Shown: positions 24,395-34,061, numbered from the stretch's first letter. The stretch: DNA of 64,000 nucleotides from Microcoleus vaginatus_C (GCA_040004035.1 JAMPLN010000003.1), one strand, 5' to 3'. The notes: generated by a model from the sequence alone, not told the origin. Program-made: numbers and translations.

Positions 24395-25920
24395 CTTCGA
24401 TCCTGGATGTATTGGTTGCTTGTTTTCAAACACTCGGCCGCCTTTTGCAATTCTATTCCCAAATAACCAATATGCTCGCCTTTGATGGCAGGGGAAGCCG
24501 CACAAATTTCTCGCACTAACTTGAGAGGGTTTTTTCCCGAATAACAGGTGACAGCTTCGCCACTGCCGGGGGTTGTTTGCGTGACAACTATCTGATTGTC
24601 CGCTACTTCAACTAAAAAATTGCCCGCTGCATCGAAAAAGTCTCTATCTTCGCAGATTTTAGCATATTGGGTTTGAATTAGTCGATCGGCATTTTCAAAG
24701 GTATCGTCATACAAGTGAGCCGATTGACTCAGCGTTACCAACGGACCCATTGTCAAATTATAATCGGAACGCCTCGCAATTTCATCTCGAATGTGCTGCT
24801 GCAAAGCCCGCAAACCCATTGCATTTGCCGGCCACGCCGCAAACATATCGTTACTGCGGAGAGTTGCAGTTAGCGATATTTCACCATCCACCACTCGCAC
24901 CCAAATATGATTTAAACAAGGACTGCCGCTGTGCTGGTGGTCGGAGGAACCGTCAGGTCTTCTGTTGATATTTCCGCCCGCATCCCACAAACTAATTACA
25001 GCACTTGCCGCGTCAATTTCCTTAATTAGTTTGGCAATAACTTCTTCTATTTGATCTCGTCCAAACCACGACCGCATCCGCTGTGCATAGGTATATTTAA
25101 TGCCTTCGTTATACGGGGCATCTTCCAGCATTTGCGGTTTGTACTGTTCGAGGAAATCGCGGTCGATTGGTAAGTAATTCGGTTCGGGGAAATAGAACTC
25201 CGCAGGTTCATCTGTAATGACTGCCATTAAGTCGATTAATTCTTGCCACTGTCCGTCGTAACCAGTCGGCCGCAACGTGCCGGTGGTTTTAATTCGGTGG
25301 ATGATTTTTACCCAAGTTTCGGCGATAGTTTTGCCTTCTATTCTGTGTCCGTATTTCTGACCGGGGAGTACAGTCGGGACGATTTCGACTAGCGGAAAAG
25401 TTACGGGTTCTCCCCAAGGTTCAATAGATTCTTTTTGGGTAAAACACTTGACAATAGTCACTGTTTCTGCTATATTTTTCGCCTCTTTCCATTCTATTGA
25501 ATGACGTAATAGTTCTAAGGATTCTGCTGCTATTTCAATATCAATGTAGCCAAATATTGAAGATTTAATCAGCCAGCAATCTCTACCAGTATCGCTTTTG
25601 CCAGCTTCAAAGCCGTTGCGAAAAAAGTCGAGCAAGCACGCTGCAGCACCGGAGTTGCGGTCTTCTTTGGTAGCGTTGAGAATTACTAAAAAGCGGACGT
25701 GGGGATTGCACAGTAAGTTTCTAATTAAGAAGTTGATGCCGCGAGTAGGCGAGTAAAGTTGTCCGATGACAGCAAACTCGTTGGGTTGTAATTTTTTGCC
25801 GATCGCACTTTTTACTGTCCAGCCGCTGACAATGGCTGTTTGCCCCGTTCCGCAAATTAATTGATTCGGTTTGTATAGGGGTTTGTACTCAAATTTATTG
25901 ACGAGATTTGTGGCTGTCAT
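24391..25920 (-). CDS. Thymidylate-synthase-like fusion protein (MtrA-like / ThyA-like / DUF4346-like)
   Basis: A 509-residue three-part protein. Residues ~20-150 (TAIVSGWTVKSAIG, FAVIGQLYSPTRGINFLIRN, NPHVRFLVILN) resemble the cobamide-binding MtrA subunit family of methanogens. Residues ~200-430 carry thymidylate synthase elements: SPC (catalytic Cys C335), LRSNDMFAAWPANA (R355, S356, D358 and N366 matching RSxD...N) and SQSAHLYDD (H402, Y404). Residues ~430-509 end with EHIGYLGIELQKAAECL and YIQD, a DUF4346-like tail. The TS part resembles archaeal more than classical ThyA. Followed with ATGA overlap by a dCMP deaminase. dTMP synthesis is likely but the folate/pterin donor is unknown. Confidence 0.75.
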   Translation of the reverse strand: MTATNLVNKFEYKPLYKPNQLICGTGQTAIVSGWTVKSAIGKKLQPNEFAVIGQLYSPTRGINFLIRNLLCNPHVRFLVILNATKEDRNSGAAACLLDFFRNGFEAGKSDTGRDCWLIKSSIFGYIDIEIAAESLELLRHSIEWKEAKNIAETVTIVKCFTQKESIEPWGEPVTFPLVEIVPTVLPGQKYGHRIEGKTIAETWVKIIHRIKTTGTLRPTGYDGQWQELIDLMAVITDEPAEFYFPEPNYLPIDRDFLEQYKPQMLEDAPYNEGIKYTYAQRMRSWFGRDQIEEVIAKLIKEIDAASAVISLWDAGGNINRRPDGSSDHQHSGSPCLNHIWVRVVDGEISLTATLRSNDMFAAWPANAMGLRALQQHIRDEIARRSDYNLTMGPLVTLSQSAHLYDDTFENADRLIQTQYAKICEDRDFFDAAGNFLVEVADNQIVVTQTTPGSGEAVTCYSGKNPLKLVREICAASPAIKGEHIGYLGIELQKAAECLKTSNQYIQDRR

Positions 25921-26018
25921 GGTTTACCGTTTTTTGCACCGCGTACTACTATATCAATAGTTTGGATGGTTTGAAGGGGCGCTATCAATCATCTTTACGC
26001 CACCGCTGCAACGATTTG

Positions 26019-27350
26019 TTATACTGCGTCAACGCAGATCCTTGCCTGAATGTCTTTTACAGCGATCGCCCTCACCGGAATTGAAATCACAAACTCTGTA
26101 CCTTCACCTAAAGTTGAGTTAACTTCTAGAGTTCCAGAGTGTTTCTGGACTACGATTTGACGAGCGATCGCCAATCCTAGGCCTGTTCCTTGCCCCACGC
26201 CTTTGGTTGTAAACAAATGCTCAAAGATTTTTGGCTTCACCGCATCCGTAATGCCAATACCATTATCCTGAATTCGGATCACTGCCTGAGATTCCGACAA
26301 TTGCGTCTTGACAGTAATCTGGTTGGGGTTAGCTTTGATCTGAGCAAAACTGCGTCCTTGATTTGATTCCTCAAGGGCATCGATCGCATTTGCCAGCAGA
26401 TTCATAAATACCTGATTCAACTGTCCCGCAAAGCATTCTACCTGTGGCAGATCGCCATAATCTGTGAAGACTTGAATTTCCGGGCGAGATTCGTTGGCTT
26501 TGAGGCGATGCTTGAGAATCAAGATTGTGCTGTCAATGCCGTCGTGGATATTGTAATGAATGGGGATCTCGCAATCCGAACGCGAGAAAGTTCTTAAACT
26601 GGTGCTGATTGTGTTAATGCGATCGACTCCTTCTTGCATCGAATCGATCAACTTGGGTAAATCCTCTTGTAAATATTCCAAATCTATTTCCTCCAGGAAT
26701 GCTTGTAGAGTGGCACTTGGATAAGGGAGTTCTTTTTGGTAGAGAGCGAGCAGTTGAAAGATGTCTTTAATATAGTCCTGAGCGGGTTTCAGATTGCCAG
26801 CAATAAAGCCAAGCGGGTTATTAATTTCGTGCGCGACACCAGCGACTAAATTGCCCAAAGCAGACATCTTTTCGGTTTGGACTAACTGACACTGAGACTG
26901 TTGCAGTTGTGTGAATGCTGCTTCTAAATCAGCCGTTTGCTCAGCTACACGCTGTTCAAGATTTTTAGTTAACTGCCGTAGCTGCAAATGAGTTTTCACC
27001 CGTGCTAGCACCTCCTGTTCTTGAAATGGTTTGGTGATGTAGTCCACAGCACCCAGGACAAATCCTTTCACCTTACTGTCGGCATCCGAGAGAGCAGTCA
27101 TAAAAATGATCGGAATACTGGCTGTGGTGGGATCTGCCTTCAGACGTTGGCAGGTTTCAAAGCCGTCAATTCCTGGCATTTGAACATCGAGCAAGATCAG
27201 ATCGGGAGGATAAGCTTGGACTCTCTTAAGAGCGCGATCGCCATCGATTGCGGTTGCTACTTCGTACCCCGCATCACTTAAGGTTTCACAAACCACTTCT
27301 AAGTTCGCAGGGGTATCATCCACCACCAGAATTAATTCAGGACTAGACAT
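26019..27350 (-). CDS. Response regulator-histidine kinase (REC-HisKA-HATPase)
   Basis: From ATG 27350 it is 443 residues. N-terminal receiver domain with acceptor D55 (DLILLDVQMPG) and conserved Lys in YITKPF. A coiled coil (LEQRVAEQTADLEAAFTQLQ) follows. The kinase has H174 in GVAHEINNPLG and an ATPase domain with NLLANAIDAL, DNGIGI and GTGLGLAIARQI. No membrane segment. The ATG lies 8 bases inside the end of the upstream hybrid kinase gene, so the pair is coupled and probably forms one phosphorelay. This class (cytosolic receiver-kinase) is frequent in filamentous cyanobacteria. Confidence 0.92.
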   Translation of the reverse strand: MSSPELILVVDDTPANLEVVCETLSDAGYEVATAIDGDRALKRVQAYPPDLILLDVQMPGIDGFETCQRLKADPTTASIPIIFMTALSDADSKVKGFVLGAVDYITKPFQEQEVLARVKTHLQLRQLTKNLEQRVAEQTADLEAAFTQLQQSQCQLVQTEKMSALGNLVAGVAHEINNPLGFIAGNLKPAQDYIKDIFQLLALYQKELPYPSATLQAFLEEIDLEYLQEDLPKLIDSMQEGVDRINTISTSLRTFSRSDCEIPIHYNIHDGIDSTILILKHRLKANESRPEIQVFTDYGDLPQVECFAGQLNQVFMNLLANAIDALEESNQGRSFAQIKANPNQITVKTQLSESQAVIRIQDNGIGITDAVKPKIFEHLFTTKGVGQGTGLGLAIARQIVVQKHSGTLEVNSTLGEGTEFVISIPVRAIAVKDIQARICVDAV

Positions 27351-30216
27351 CGGCTTTCTTCTCTGTGAGGTGTTGTTGTAGCAACTCTTCAATCTCTTCG
27401 GCTTTAAATTGCTTGGCAAGCCGAATAATTTGTGAGGCAAAATCTGCGTAACCAGGGTTAGAGTGAGCAATATGCTCTGTGTGTTCTCGGAGCCGTTTTA
27501 AGTTGCCTTTCTGAGCCATTTCTAGTAACGTTTTTAACTCTACAGGAGAAGGAATAATAATCCTTTCTGGCTTCTCTAATGCAGTGGTTGGAGTGGATGA
27601 CCCAGAGCCGTTTGAGGCTGTAATTTCATATTTCCACTTTAATTCCAAATGAGTTGCTAAGAGGTTAAATAACTCACTGACTTCCACTGGCTTTGCCAGG
27701 AAATCATTTCCCCCTGCATCTAAACTCATCTGTCGATAGGCTTGTGATACTGATGCGGAAGAGACAATGATCTTCTGGTGTTGCCAATCATTGGCACTGC
27801 GAATTTGTTTGAGCAGTTCAAAGCCATCCATGACTGGCATTGCCAAGTCTGTAATCACTAAGTCAGGTTGAGACTGTCGTATTTTTTCCAATCCTTCTTG
27901 TCCATTTTCGGCCTCACTAACTTGGAATCCGAGCGGCTCTAACAAGTTGAAGAGAACGGCTCGGTTTTCCCACCGATCGTCTACCACCAGAATGCTGCGG
28001 CGTTGTCCTTCGTAACCAATAATTTGTTTTCCAGTTGTGAGGGAGTTTTGCTCGGCCCAATCGGTGGCGATCGCCATTTCCACCTCAAAAAAGAACTCAC
28101 TGCCGACTCCGGGTTGGCTCTTAACTTGGATTTTTCCGTTCATAAGTTGGACAATCCTTTGGCTGATGGCGAGTCCTAAACCCGTACCCTCGACTTGGCG
28201 CTGGCGATCGCCCACTTGTTCAAAAGCCTGAAAAATTTTATCCAAATGATCGGGCGCAATTCCTACGCCCGTATCCTCAACTTGAAATTTGAAAGAGCGA
28301 GTGGACGGATTGGGATGATTCTCAATTACGGCAACCTTGAGCGTGACAGAACCTTTGTCGGTGAATTTAATCGCATTTCCCACCAAGTTGAGTAATACCT
28401 GACGCAGCCGTTTTTCATCAACAAAAATCCCTTCCGGCAACTGCCGATCGGGCTCGTAAACGAAGTCAATGCCTTTTTGGTCAGCACGAATACGGCAGAT
28501 TTCAGCCACACCTTGGAGGAATGAGGGAAAGTGAATCGCTTTAGGTGTGAGTTCTAGTTTGCCGGCTTCTATTTTGGACAAGTCCAACACATCGTTAATT
28601 AGCGTCAGTAAATGAGAACCACACTGGTGAATGATTTCTACTCCATGACGTTCTTTCGCTGGCAACGCTTTGGATCGGTTGAGGATTTGAGCATAGCCCA
28701 AAATACCGTTGAGAGGAGTGCGGAGTTCGTGGCTCATGTTGGCAAGAAAATCACTCTTTGCTTTGTTGGCATTGTCTGCTGCTTCCTTTGCAGACTTGAG
28801 TTCGGCGGTGCGTTGTTCAACTCGCTGTTCAAGCTGCTGGTTAGTTTGCTCTAGGGCGGTGAAGGAATCGCGCAACTGCTGCGCCATTCGGTTAAAGGAT
28901 TGAGCAAGTACACCCAGTTCTTTAACGCCAGAGGCTTCGACGTTTTGGTCGAGTTTTCCTTCGGCGATGGCTTCCGATGCGTGACTGAGCAGCAAAATGG
29001 GTCGAGCAATCCAGCGCGAGGTGTAGATACCCAAAACCGTTGCCAGTGCTAATGCGCCTAAGCACAGCCAAATCGTGTTGACTGTGTTGGCATTAATTCG
29101 TCCCATGAAATCTGATTCGGGCATGGCGACGACTAGCAGCCAGTCCAATCCCCATTCGTCCTGCCAGGGAGTTACTTGAACAAACTCCCGCTCACCCTGG
29201 AGGCGAAAGTCTAGCTGCTGGACGGTTTGAATGGTTTTGAGAGCGCCGAAGCGATCGCGGAGATACTTGGACGTGGCTTGAATTAGGGCGTCCTTACTCT
29301 CAAAGCCCCGCAGTCGCTGAGGTTTGCCGTTGGTCACTGAAAACACGGGCGCATCGCTAGAGCTGGCAACGATTAATCCGTTACGCTCCAGAATGAACAC
29401 TTTGCTGGATTGACTAACCTTAATTTCACGTAAAAAGTCACTAATTTGCGAAAGGCGCTGCTCCACTCCCACGCTGCCGATCAACTGACCATTCTTGTTA
29501 TAGATGGGGCGACTCGTGGCGATCGACAACGGGTAGTTATTAGTCTCCCATTGATAGATCGCGCTCCACCCTGGTTTGCCCGTCTCGACACCTTTGGCGT
29601 ACCAGCCTTCCTTCTGGAACTGATACGCTTTGGTGATTTCAAACATTTTAGTTGGCTTGCTTTGGTCATTCGTAATGTAGTTGTACAAATCAGGATTGCC
29701 GTACCGCTTCGGTAGCACCAGGCTAATGTCAGGATTGCCGTTGTTGGGAATGGTTGACTCGCGGTAATATCCCGATGCGATAAAGTCGCCCGTTTTAGAG
29801 CCGTAGAGGATATAGCCAACCTTATAGGTTTTTACTTGCTTGGCAAAGAATTGAGCTAGGCGATCGGCATCCTGTAAGTTCAACAATCCCAGGTCAATTT
29901 GCTCGCCGTTGATTTGGGTCAAATAGCGGGTTGCAGCGGCATAGCTGTCGAGGTGCTGATCCACACGGTTACTCACCTCCGTTTGCAAGTTAGTCGCTAG
30001 TTCATTCACTGCTTTTTGTCCATTTCGCAGCGACAGATACCCTGTTAATCCTACGGCCGCGAAGATTTGCAGGATGAATGGAACAACCAGACCGGTTCGC
30101 AGGGGAACCTTACTAAAGCCTTTAGCAACAACCATTGTGGACTTTGACAGCATAGCATTCAAAACAGTAAAGATAGGGTACAGGGTTGAGAGTTCCCAAA
30201 CCTGGTTTAGAGCCAC
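27343..30216 (-). CDS. Hybrid sensor histidine kinase with extracellular Cache-type sensor
   Basis: 957 residues. TM1 about 42-62, a periplasmic sensor of ~310 residues with dCache-like features (FGSVGVEQ-like IGSVGVEQRL, VFILERNGLIVASS), TM2 near 385-405, HAMP (RWIARPILLLSHASEAIAEG), coiled coil, HisKA (NMSHELRTPLNGILG, His near 497), HATPase (NLVGNAIKFTDKG, GTGLGLAI), then a receiver domain with phosphoacceptor Asp near 787 (DLVITDLAMPVMDG) and a short helical tail. Start is uncertain: ATG 30216 or an ATG 21 codons later, just before TM1. The ligand is unknown; Cache domains usually bind small molecules. Confidence 0.9.
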   Translation of the reverse strand: MALNQVWELSTLYPIFTVLNAMLSKSTMVVAKGFSKVPLRTGLVVPFILQIFAAVGLTGYLSLRNGQKAVNELATNLQTEVSNRVDQHLDSYAAATRYLTQINGEQIDLGLLNLQDADRLAQFFAKQVKTYKVGYILYGSKTGDFIASGYYRESTIPNNGNPDISLVLPKRYGNPDLYNYITNDQSKPTKMFEITKAYQFQKEGWYAKGVETGKPGWSAIYQWETNNYPLSIATSRPIYNKNGQLIGSVGVEQRLSQISDFLREIKVSQSSKVFILERNGLIVASSSDAPVFSVTNGKPQRLRGFESKDALIQATSKYLRDRFGALKTIQTVQQLDFRLQGEREFVQVTPWQDEWGLDWLLVVAMPESDFMGRINANTVNTIWLCLGALALATVLGIYTSRWIARPILLLSHASEAIAEGKLDQNVEASGVKELGVLAQSFNRMAQQLRDSFTALEQTNQQLEQRVEQRTAELKSAKEAADNANKAKSDFLANMSHELRTPLNGILGYAQILNRSKALPAKERHGVEIIHQCGSHLLTLINDVLDLSKIEAGKLELTPKAIHFPSFLQGVAEICRIRADQKGIDFVYEPDRQLPEGIFVDEKRLRQVLLNLVGNAIKFTDKGSVTLKVAVIENHPNPSTRSFKFQVEDTGVGIAPDHLDKIFQAFEQVGDRQRQVEGTGLGLAISQRIVQLMNGKIQVKSQPGVGSEFFFEVEMAIATDWAEQNSLTTGKQIIGYEGQRRSILVVDDRWENRAVLFNLLEPLGFQVSEAENGQEGLEKIRQSQPDLVITDLAMPVMDGFELLKQIRSANDWQHQKIIVSSASVSQAYRQMSLDAGGNDFLAKPVEVSELFNLLATHLELKWKYEITASNGSGSSTPTTALEKPERIIIPSPVELKTLLEMAQKGNLKRLREHTEHIAHSNPGYADFASQIIRLAKQFKAEEIEELLQQHLTEKKADV

Positions 30217-30317
30217 CCGATTTTATCTGCAATAAACAGGGAAAATCTCGGATCGGGTTGGACTTCTAAAAAAGCATGGCGGTTCAAGTTTTATAGGATC
30301 AAATTCCGCATTACTTG

Positions 30318-30488
30318 CTAGGTGAAATACGCACCGACGCTAACAATTAATGTCGTACCTCCAACAATCAATCGCATCAGCAAGTTGCGAGTCTTTTTCT
30401 CTTGTTCACCGAGAGCAACAATGACTGAGTTGCTTGATGTGCCCTTGGTTGGTGGAGTGGCTGGGAGACTGTGCTCGGCTCGGATCTG
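30318..30488 (-). pseudogene. 3' fragment of an unknown gene with a membrane helix
   Basis: An open minus-strand frame without start codon, ending TRNLLMRLIVGGTTLIVSV and GAYFT at the stop 30318. It has the look of the end of a membrane protein, preceded by a Pro/Thr/Ser-rich linker. The 5' part is missing, so I read it as a remnant. Identity unknown. Confidence 0.3.
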
Positions 30489-30633
30489 TTAGCCGAGTGT
30501 GATTTTTAGTAGATCGGGCGATCGTTCTGGCTCAAATTTAAAGGCGATCGCACGCACTCGACCAAAAATCTCTCAACCCCATTACAATCGAAGACTACCG
30601 CTTATAGAAAATTGCAGAGAAAGCCCAGGGATT

Positions 30634-30817
30634 CTAGTCGTGGGATGAATCTGCTGACCATAAAGGGTCAGTCCTTTTCAGTTTACGCCTCAGTCCCCTA
30701 ATCAGAGTTCTTAGCACAACAGGTTTGATTTCTCACTTCTGGCTCGCAATATTTCTTTAGTAATTCTTTCTCTTCTTGAGTGACGCCCAACGTAATAAAT
30801 ACATCGGGCTTGGGCAT
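30634..30817 (-). pseudogene. Frameshifted ribbon-helix-helix (CopG-like) gene
   Basis: The ATG at 30817 opens MPKPDVFITLGVTQEEKELL then KKYCE, a typical RHH strand-helix start. This frame stops at 30698. A one-base shift near the Asn-Gln-Thr codons restores the expected second helix: VVLRTLIRGLRRKLK and on to a stop at 30634. One frameshift thus joins two halves of an RHH DNA-binding protein, the type used as antitoxin or plasmid regulator. No toxin gene is seen beside it. Confidence 0.5.
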
Positions 30818-31041
30818 GGACAGATACCCCACTTAGAGATACCTTAATTATAGTGGTTAAGGTATTGAACTACTTTAGCCTCTACAAACAAGTCAGTATT
30901 TGTATGTTCTGGAGAAAAAGAATTAACTGTGAGGCCCCCGCTCAGATATCTTTTGCCAACACCCCTGTTAACAACTATCGCTATTCTGTCACCCTGAGAG
31001 GAGTATGATAGCCTAAAATCCTCCAAACCGAGTTGCTATCT

Positions 31042-31955
31042 ATGGATAAAGCCCGTCCACCTCGACCTACCATCAATTTTATAGATAAATATTGTGCCTC
31101 ATCAATAAATTGGTTTTCAGATGTTAGGATTTTTGAGGTCTTGGAGCAACTACACCTAGGGATGCTCTCCCCAATCGAACGTAAAACTTTACCAGGCATT
31201 GCCGAAGTAGTTAGATTAGCTAATGAACAATCCTTATATCACTTTTCAACTAAATCTCCAAGGATTAAATCGACACTTAATAAATCAAAGGCTATCTTTT
31301 ACTTTACCAGGCTTAAAAAACATAAAAATATTTGTAATTTTTGATTAAACCGGAGATAAAAATAAAAGAAGAAGTACCGATCATGTGAGTCGGGAGTATT
31401 TAGGGAAACTCGGAAAGATAGATAAGGGAATTGTTGCGCTTCCAGCCGGCGAGCTAACTGATAATATAACTTTTCCGTTAATGTTTGCAACTTCTAAACC
31501 AAAATCACGCCTCAAGTCAGGTAATTTATTATTCTAAACCTAAGATTGCAGCTAGGTTAGTGGAACAGATTCACCACAGGGGATTTCAAAGAGAGTTAGG
31601 ATTAGCTGATGGCATATATGCAGCAAGTGAAACAAATTTCTGAGGATGCTTAGAGCAATTAAAACTCAATTTTATTGTAGCGATTAGAAGCAATCATGGA
31701 GTCTGGTTACGATCAGGGCAGAGGGTTAGGCAACATAAATGGCGTAAATTCAATCGCATTTTTAGCAATAAGACTCAAGAAGATGGCTTTATAATAATTG
31801 TGGGGAAAAAAATCAAAATAGTGGGAATTTACCAGAGACCCAGAAACTTTACCGCAACACTCTACTTGGTATGTGATGACAGAAATTACCGACCTTAGCT
31901 ATAAAGATGTCGGGAATCTATACGGCTGTAAAAATTGGGTAGAATATGCCCCTAT
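31042..31955 (+). pseudogene. Decayed IS701-like transposase
   Basis: Frame 1 (31042-31344) encodes the N-terminus typical of cyanobacterial IS701 DDE transposases: KARPPRPTINFIDKYC, IFEVLEQLHLGMLS, ERKTLPGIAEVVRLANEQSL. Further fragments continue in other frames, e.g. REYLGKLGKIDKGIVA, GELTDNITFPLMF, LADGIYAASETNF and KDVGNLYGCKNWVEYA, with stops and shifts between. After 31955 the similarity ends. Multiple frameshifts make it non-functional. Confidence 0.75.
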
Positions 31956-32043
31956 ACGGTTCATTTAAGGCTCAAACCGTGGTAAATTAGGTATTGTGTC
32001 CAAAAAGGGAGAGCAAGTTAGCGTGCATCTCAAAAAATTCTCA

Positions 32044-32080
32044 TGAGTATCTCCCCACATCCCAAGTACGGAGATACTCA
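32044..32080. repeat. 11-bp perfect inverted repeat
   Basis: TGAGTATCTCC (32044-32054) and GGAGATACTCA (32070-32080) with a 15-base loop, between the IS701-like and IS4-like fragments. Could be an IS end or a hairpin; no T-run follows. Confidence 0.45.
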
Positions 32081-32097
32081 AAGCAATAGAGATAGCG

Positions 32098-32277
32098 ATG
32101 ACCGCATCTGCAATCGAACAGGCAATTACTAAAATTAATGTTGAAGAGAAACGTTATCGCACCCTGCCAGCACAACTGGTAGTGGGTCTGGTAATCGCAA
32201 TGAGTCTATGGTCGAAAGATTCAATGCGGGATGTACTAAAAAATTTGATTGATGGTCTTAAGCTGTCGCACATTTAA
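32098..32277 (+). pseudogene. N-terminal fragment of an IS4-family transposase
   Basis: 59 codons: SAIEQAITKINVEEKR, then RTLPAQLVVGLVIAMSLWS and DSMRDVLKNLIDGL, matching the IS4 transposase N-terminal domain (PF13006 type). The frame then ends KLSHI at TAA, without the DDE catalytic part. The following 485 bp to the COG0523 gene (32278-32762) contain no further feature I can support. Confidence 0.7.
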
Positions 32278-32762
32278 ATTGCATATTCTGGGCGGGCGGG
32301 ACGCCTACCCCACTCATTGTTTGATTGTTTGTAGGAGTCGTAAATTTTTTACCCCACCCCAACCCTCCCAGAACCCGCTCGATCGGGCGTAAGAAATTCA
32401 CAAATGATGCGAACATTGCTATAGAGTAGCCGGAATTGGCCGATCCAACTCAGCTTGAGTCTGTCCCAAATTTGTCGCTGCTGAATTTACCGGGAAAATT
32501 GGTTGCAAGCAAACTGTCACAGGTACTCGGAACAAAAAAATTATCAAAAAAATAAAAAAGTGCGATCGACCGCGTTAGCAATTGCCGATAATTAGCGGCG
32601 CACTTATTTTGCATTCTCGGGCTGATTGCCCGTTGATGCGTAGATACCATGCCACCAAACCCAACAGTTCTCCGAGAAATTGAGTTTACGAGGTCTTGTC
32701 CTAATTAAGATACAATAAGAACCACAAAGAAAGTGCGATCGACATTATTTGACAGTCAAGCT

Positions 32763-33905
32763 ATGCAATCTACAACTCAGTCGGAGACAGAACAGGCGAT
32801 GGACGCTCCCAAACACGGATTGCCCGTTACAATCATTACAGGATTTCTCGGCAGCGGCAAAACAACCCTGCTCAACCACATCCTGACCAACCAGCAGGGT
32901 TTGAAAACCGCAGTTTTGGTAAATGAATTTGGCGAAATCGGTATCGACAACGAACTGATTGTCACTACCGACGACAACATGGTTGAGCTGAACAACGGCT
33001 GCATCTGCTGCACAATTAATGAAGATTTAGTTAATGCAGTTTACAAAGTTCTGGAACGTCAAGAAAATCTCGATTATCTGGTAGTCGAAACAACCGGACT
33101 CGCCGACCCGCTACCAGTAGCAATGACTTTTTTAGGCACAGAACTGCGCGACCTGACTCGTCTCGATTCGATAGTGACAGTAGTAGATGCAGCCAACTAC
33201 AGCTTAGATTTGTTCAACTCTCAAGCAGCTTACAGTCAAATAGCTTACGGCGATATAATTATCCTCAACAAAACTGATTTGGTTGAAGAAGCAGATTTAG
33301 ATTTGTTGGAAGTTAAGATTCGCGATGTCAAAGAAGGTGCTAGAATTCTGCGAACCGTAAAATCGGAAGTTCCCCTACCGCTAGTCCTCAGCGTGGGATT
33401 GTTTGAATCTGACAAATATTTCCAATCTGAAAAAACTCCTAGCAGTCACGACCACCACGACCACGAACATCACGACCACCACGACCACCACGACCACCAC
33501 GACCACCACGACCACCACGACCACGAACATCACGACCACAGCCATCACGACCATCACGGTCATGACCACTCCCACCATTTAGAAAATGACGGATTTACCT
33601 CAATTTCTTTCCAGAGCGACAAGCCATTTTCTCTGAGAAAATTTCAATATTTCTTAGACAAACAACTGCCAACCAATGTATTTCGCGCGAAAGGGATTAT
33701 GTGGTTTGAAGAAAGTCCCAAACGGCATATTTTTCACTTGAGCGGGAAGCGATTTTCGATGGATGACGACGAGTGGAAAGGTGATCGCAAAAATCAGCTT
33801 GTTCTCATTGGTCAGGGTTTGGATACCGAGACTTTGCGATCGCAACTCGAAAACTGTCTTTGTATGCCTTCAACCAATCGTGGCAAAGGTTTTGGGAAGA
33901 ACTAA
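32763..33905 (+). CDS. COG0523 (CobW/ZNG1-like) GTPase with His-rich metal loop
   Basis: Metal-chaperone GTPase of the G3E family. From ATG 32763 it has 380 residues: Walker A GFLGSGKTT (27-35), the metal-binding CxCC as GCICC (79-83), ETTGLADP, and the guanine-specificity motif LNKTD. Residues ~227-269 are an extreme His/Asp loop made of HDH and DHH units, encoded by a GACCACCAC 9-bp repeat. A CobW_C domain follows (FRAKGIMWFEESP, GKRFSMDDDEW). Such proteins deliver zinc or cobalt, often under Zur or B12 control. No Zur box or cobalamin riboswitch is evident upstream. GTG 32733 is an alternative start. Confidence 0.93.
   Translation: MQSTTQSETEQAMDAPKHGLPVTIITGFLGSGKTTLLNHILTNQQGLKTAVLVNEFGEIGIDNELIVTTDDNMVELNNGCICCTINEDLVNAVYKVLERQENLDYLVVETTGLADPLPVAMTFLGTELRDLTRLDSIVTVVDAANYSLDLFNSQAAYSQIAYGDIIILNKTDLVEEADLDLLEVKIRDVKEGARILRTVKSEVPLPLVLSVGLFESDKYFQSEKTPSSHDHHDHEHHDHHDHHDHHDHHDHHDHEHHDHSHHDHHGHDHSHHLENDGFTSISFQSDKPFSLRKFQYFLDKQLPTNVFRAKGIMWFEESPKRHIFHLSGKRFSMDDDEWKGDRKNQLVLIGQGLDTETLRSQLENCLCMPSTNRGKGFGKN
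33448..33537 (+). repeat. 9-bp GACCACCAC minisatellite inside the COG0523 gene
   Basis: Near-perfect tandem copies of GACCACCAC, interrupted by GAACATCAC variants, encode the DHH tract of the metal loop. The period is a multiple of three, so copy-number change would keep the frame. Confidence 0.8.
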
Positions 33906-34004
33906 CAGTAAAATATTCTTTTCACCTAAACCAAAGAGCGTCACGGTCTAATTGTTTTCGCGATCGCGATTTGGAGATTGATGGGGACAACGAAGGGCGA
34001 TCGC

Positions 34005-34061
34005 CCTCCAAGAAAAAGAGTGTCCTCCAAGAAAAAGAGCGCCCTCGAATAAAAAGAGCGA
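34005..34061. repeat. Three imperfect 19-bp tandem repeats
   Basis: CCTCCAAGAAAAAGAGTGT at 34005-34023, CCTCCAAGAAAAAGAGCGC at 34024-34042 and a diverged third copy at 34043-34061. They follow the COG0523 gene. The 33906-34280 interval otherwise holds only HIP1-type GCGATCGC sites and no gene. Confidence 0.7.

Noticed and set aside
33381..33578. Val/Met-rich minus-strand ORF
   Set aside because: It is the antisense of the His/Asp repeat tract of the COG0523 gene.
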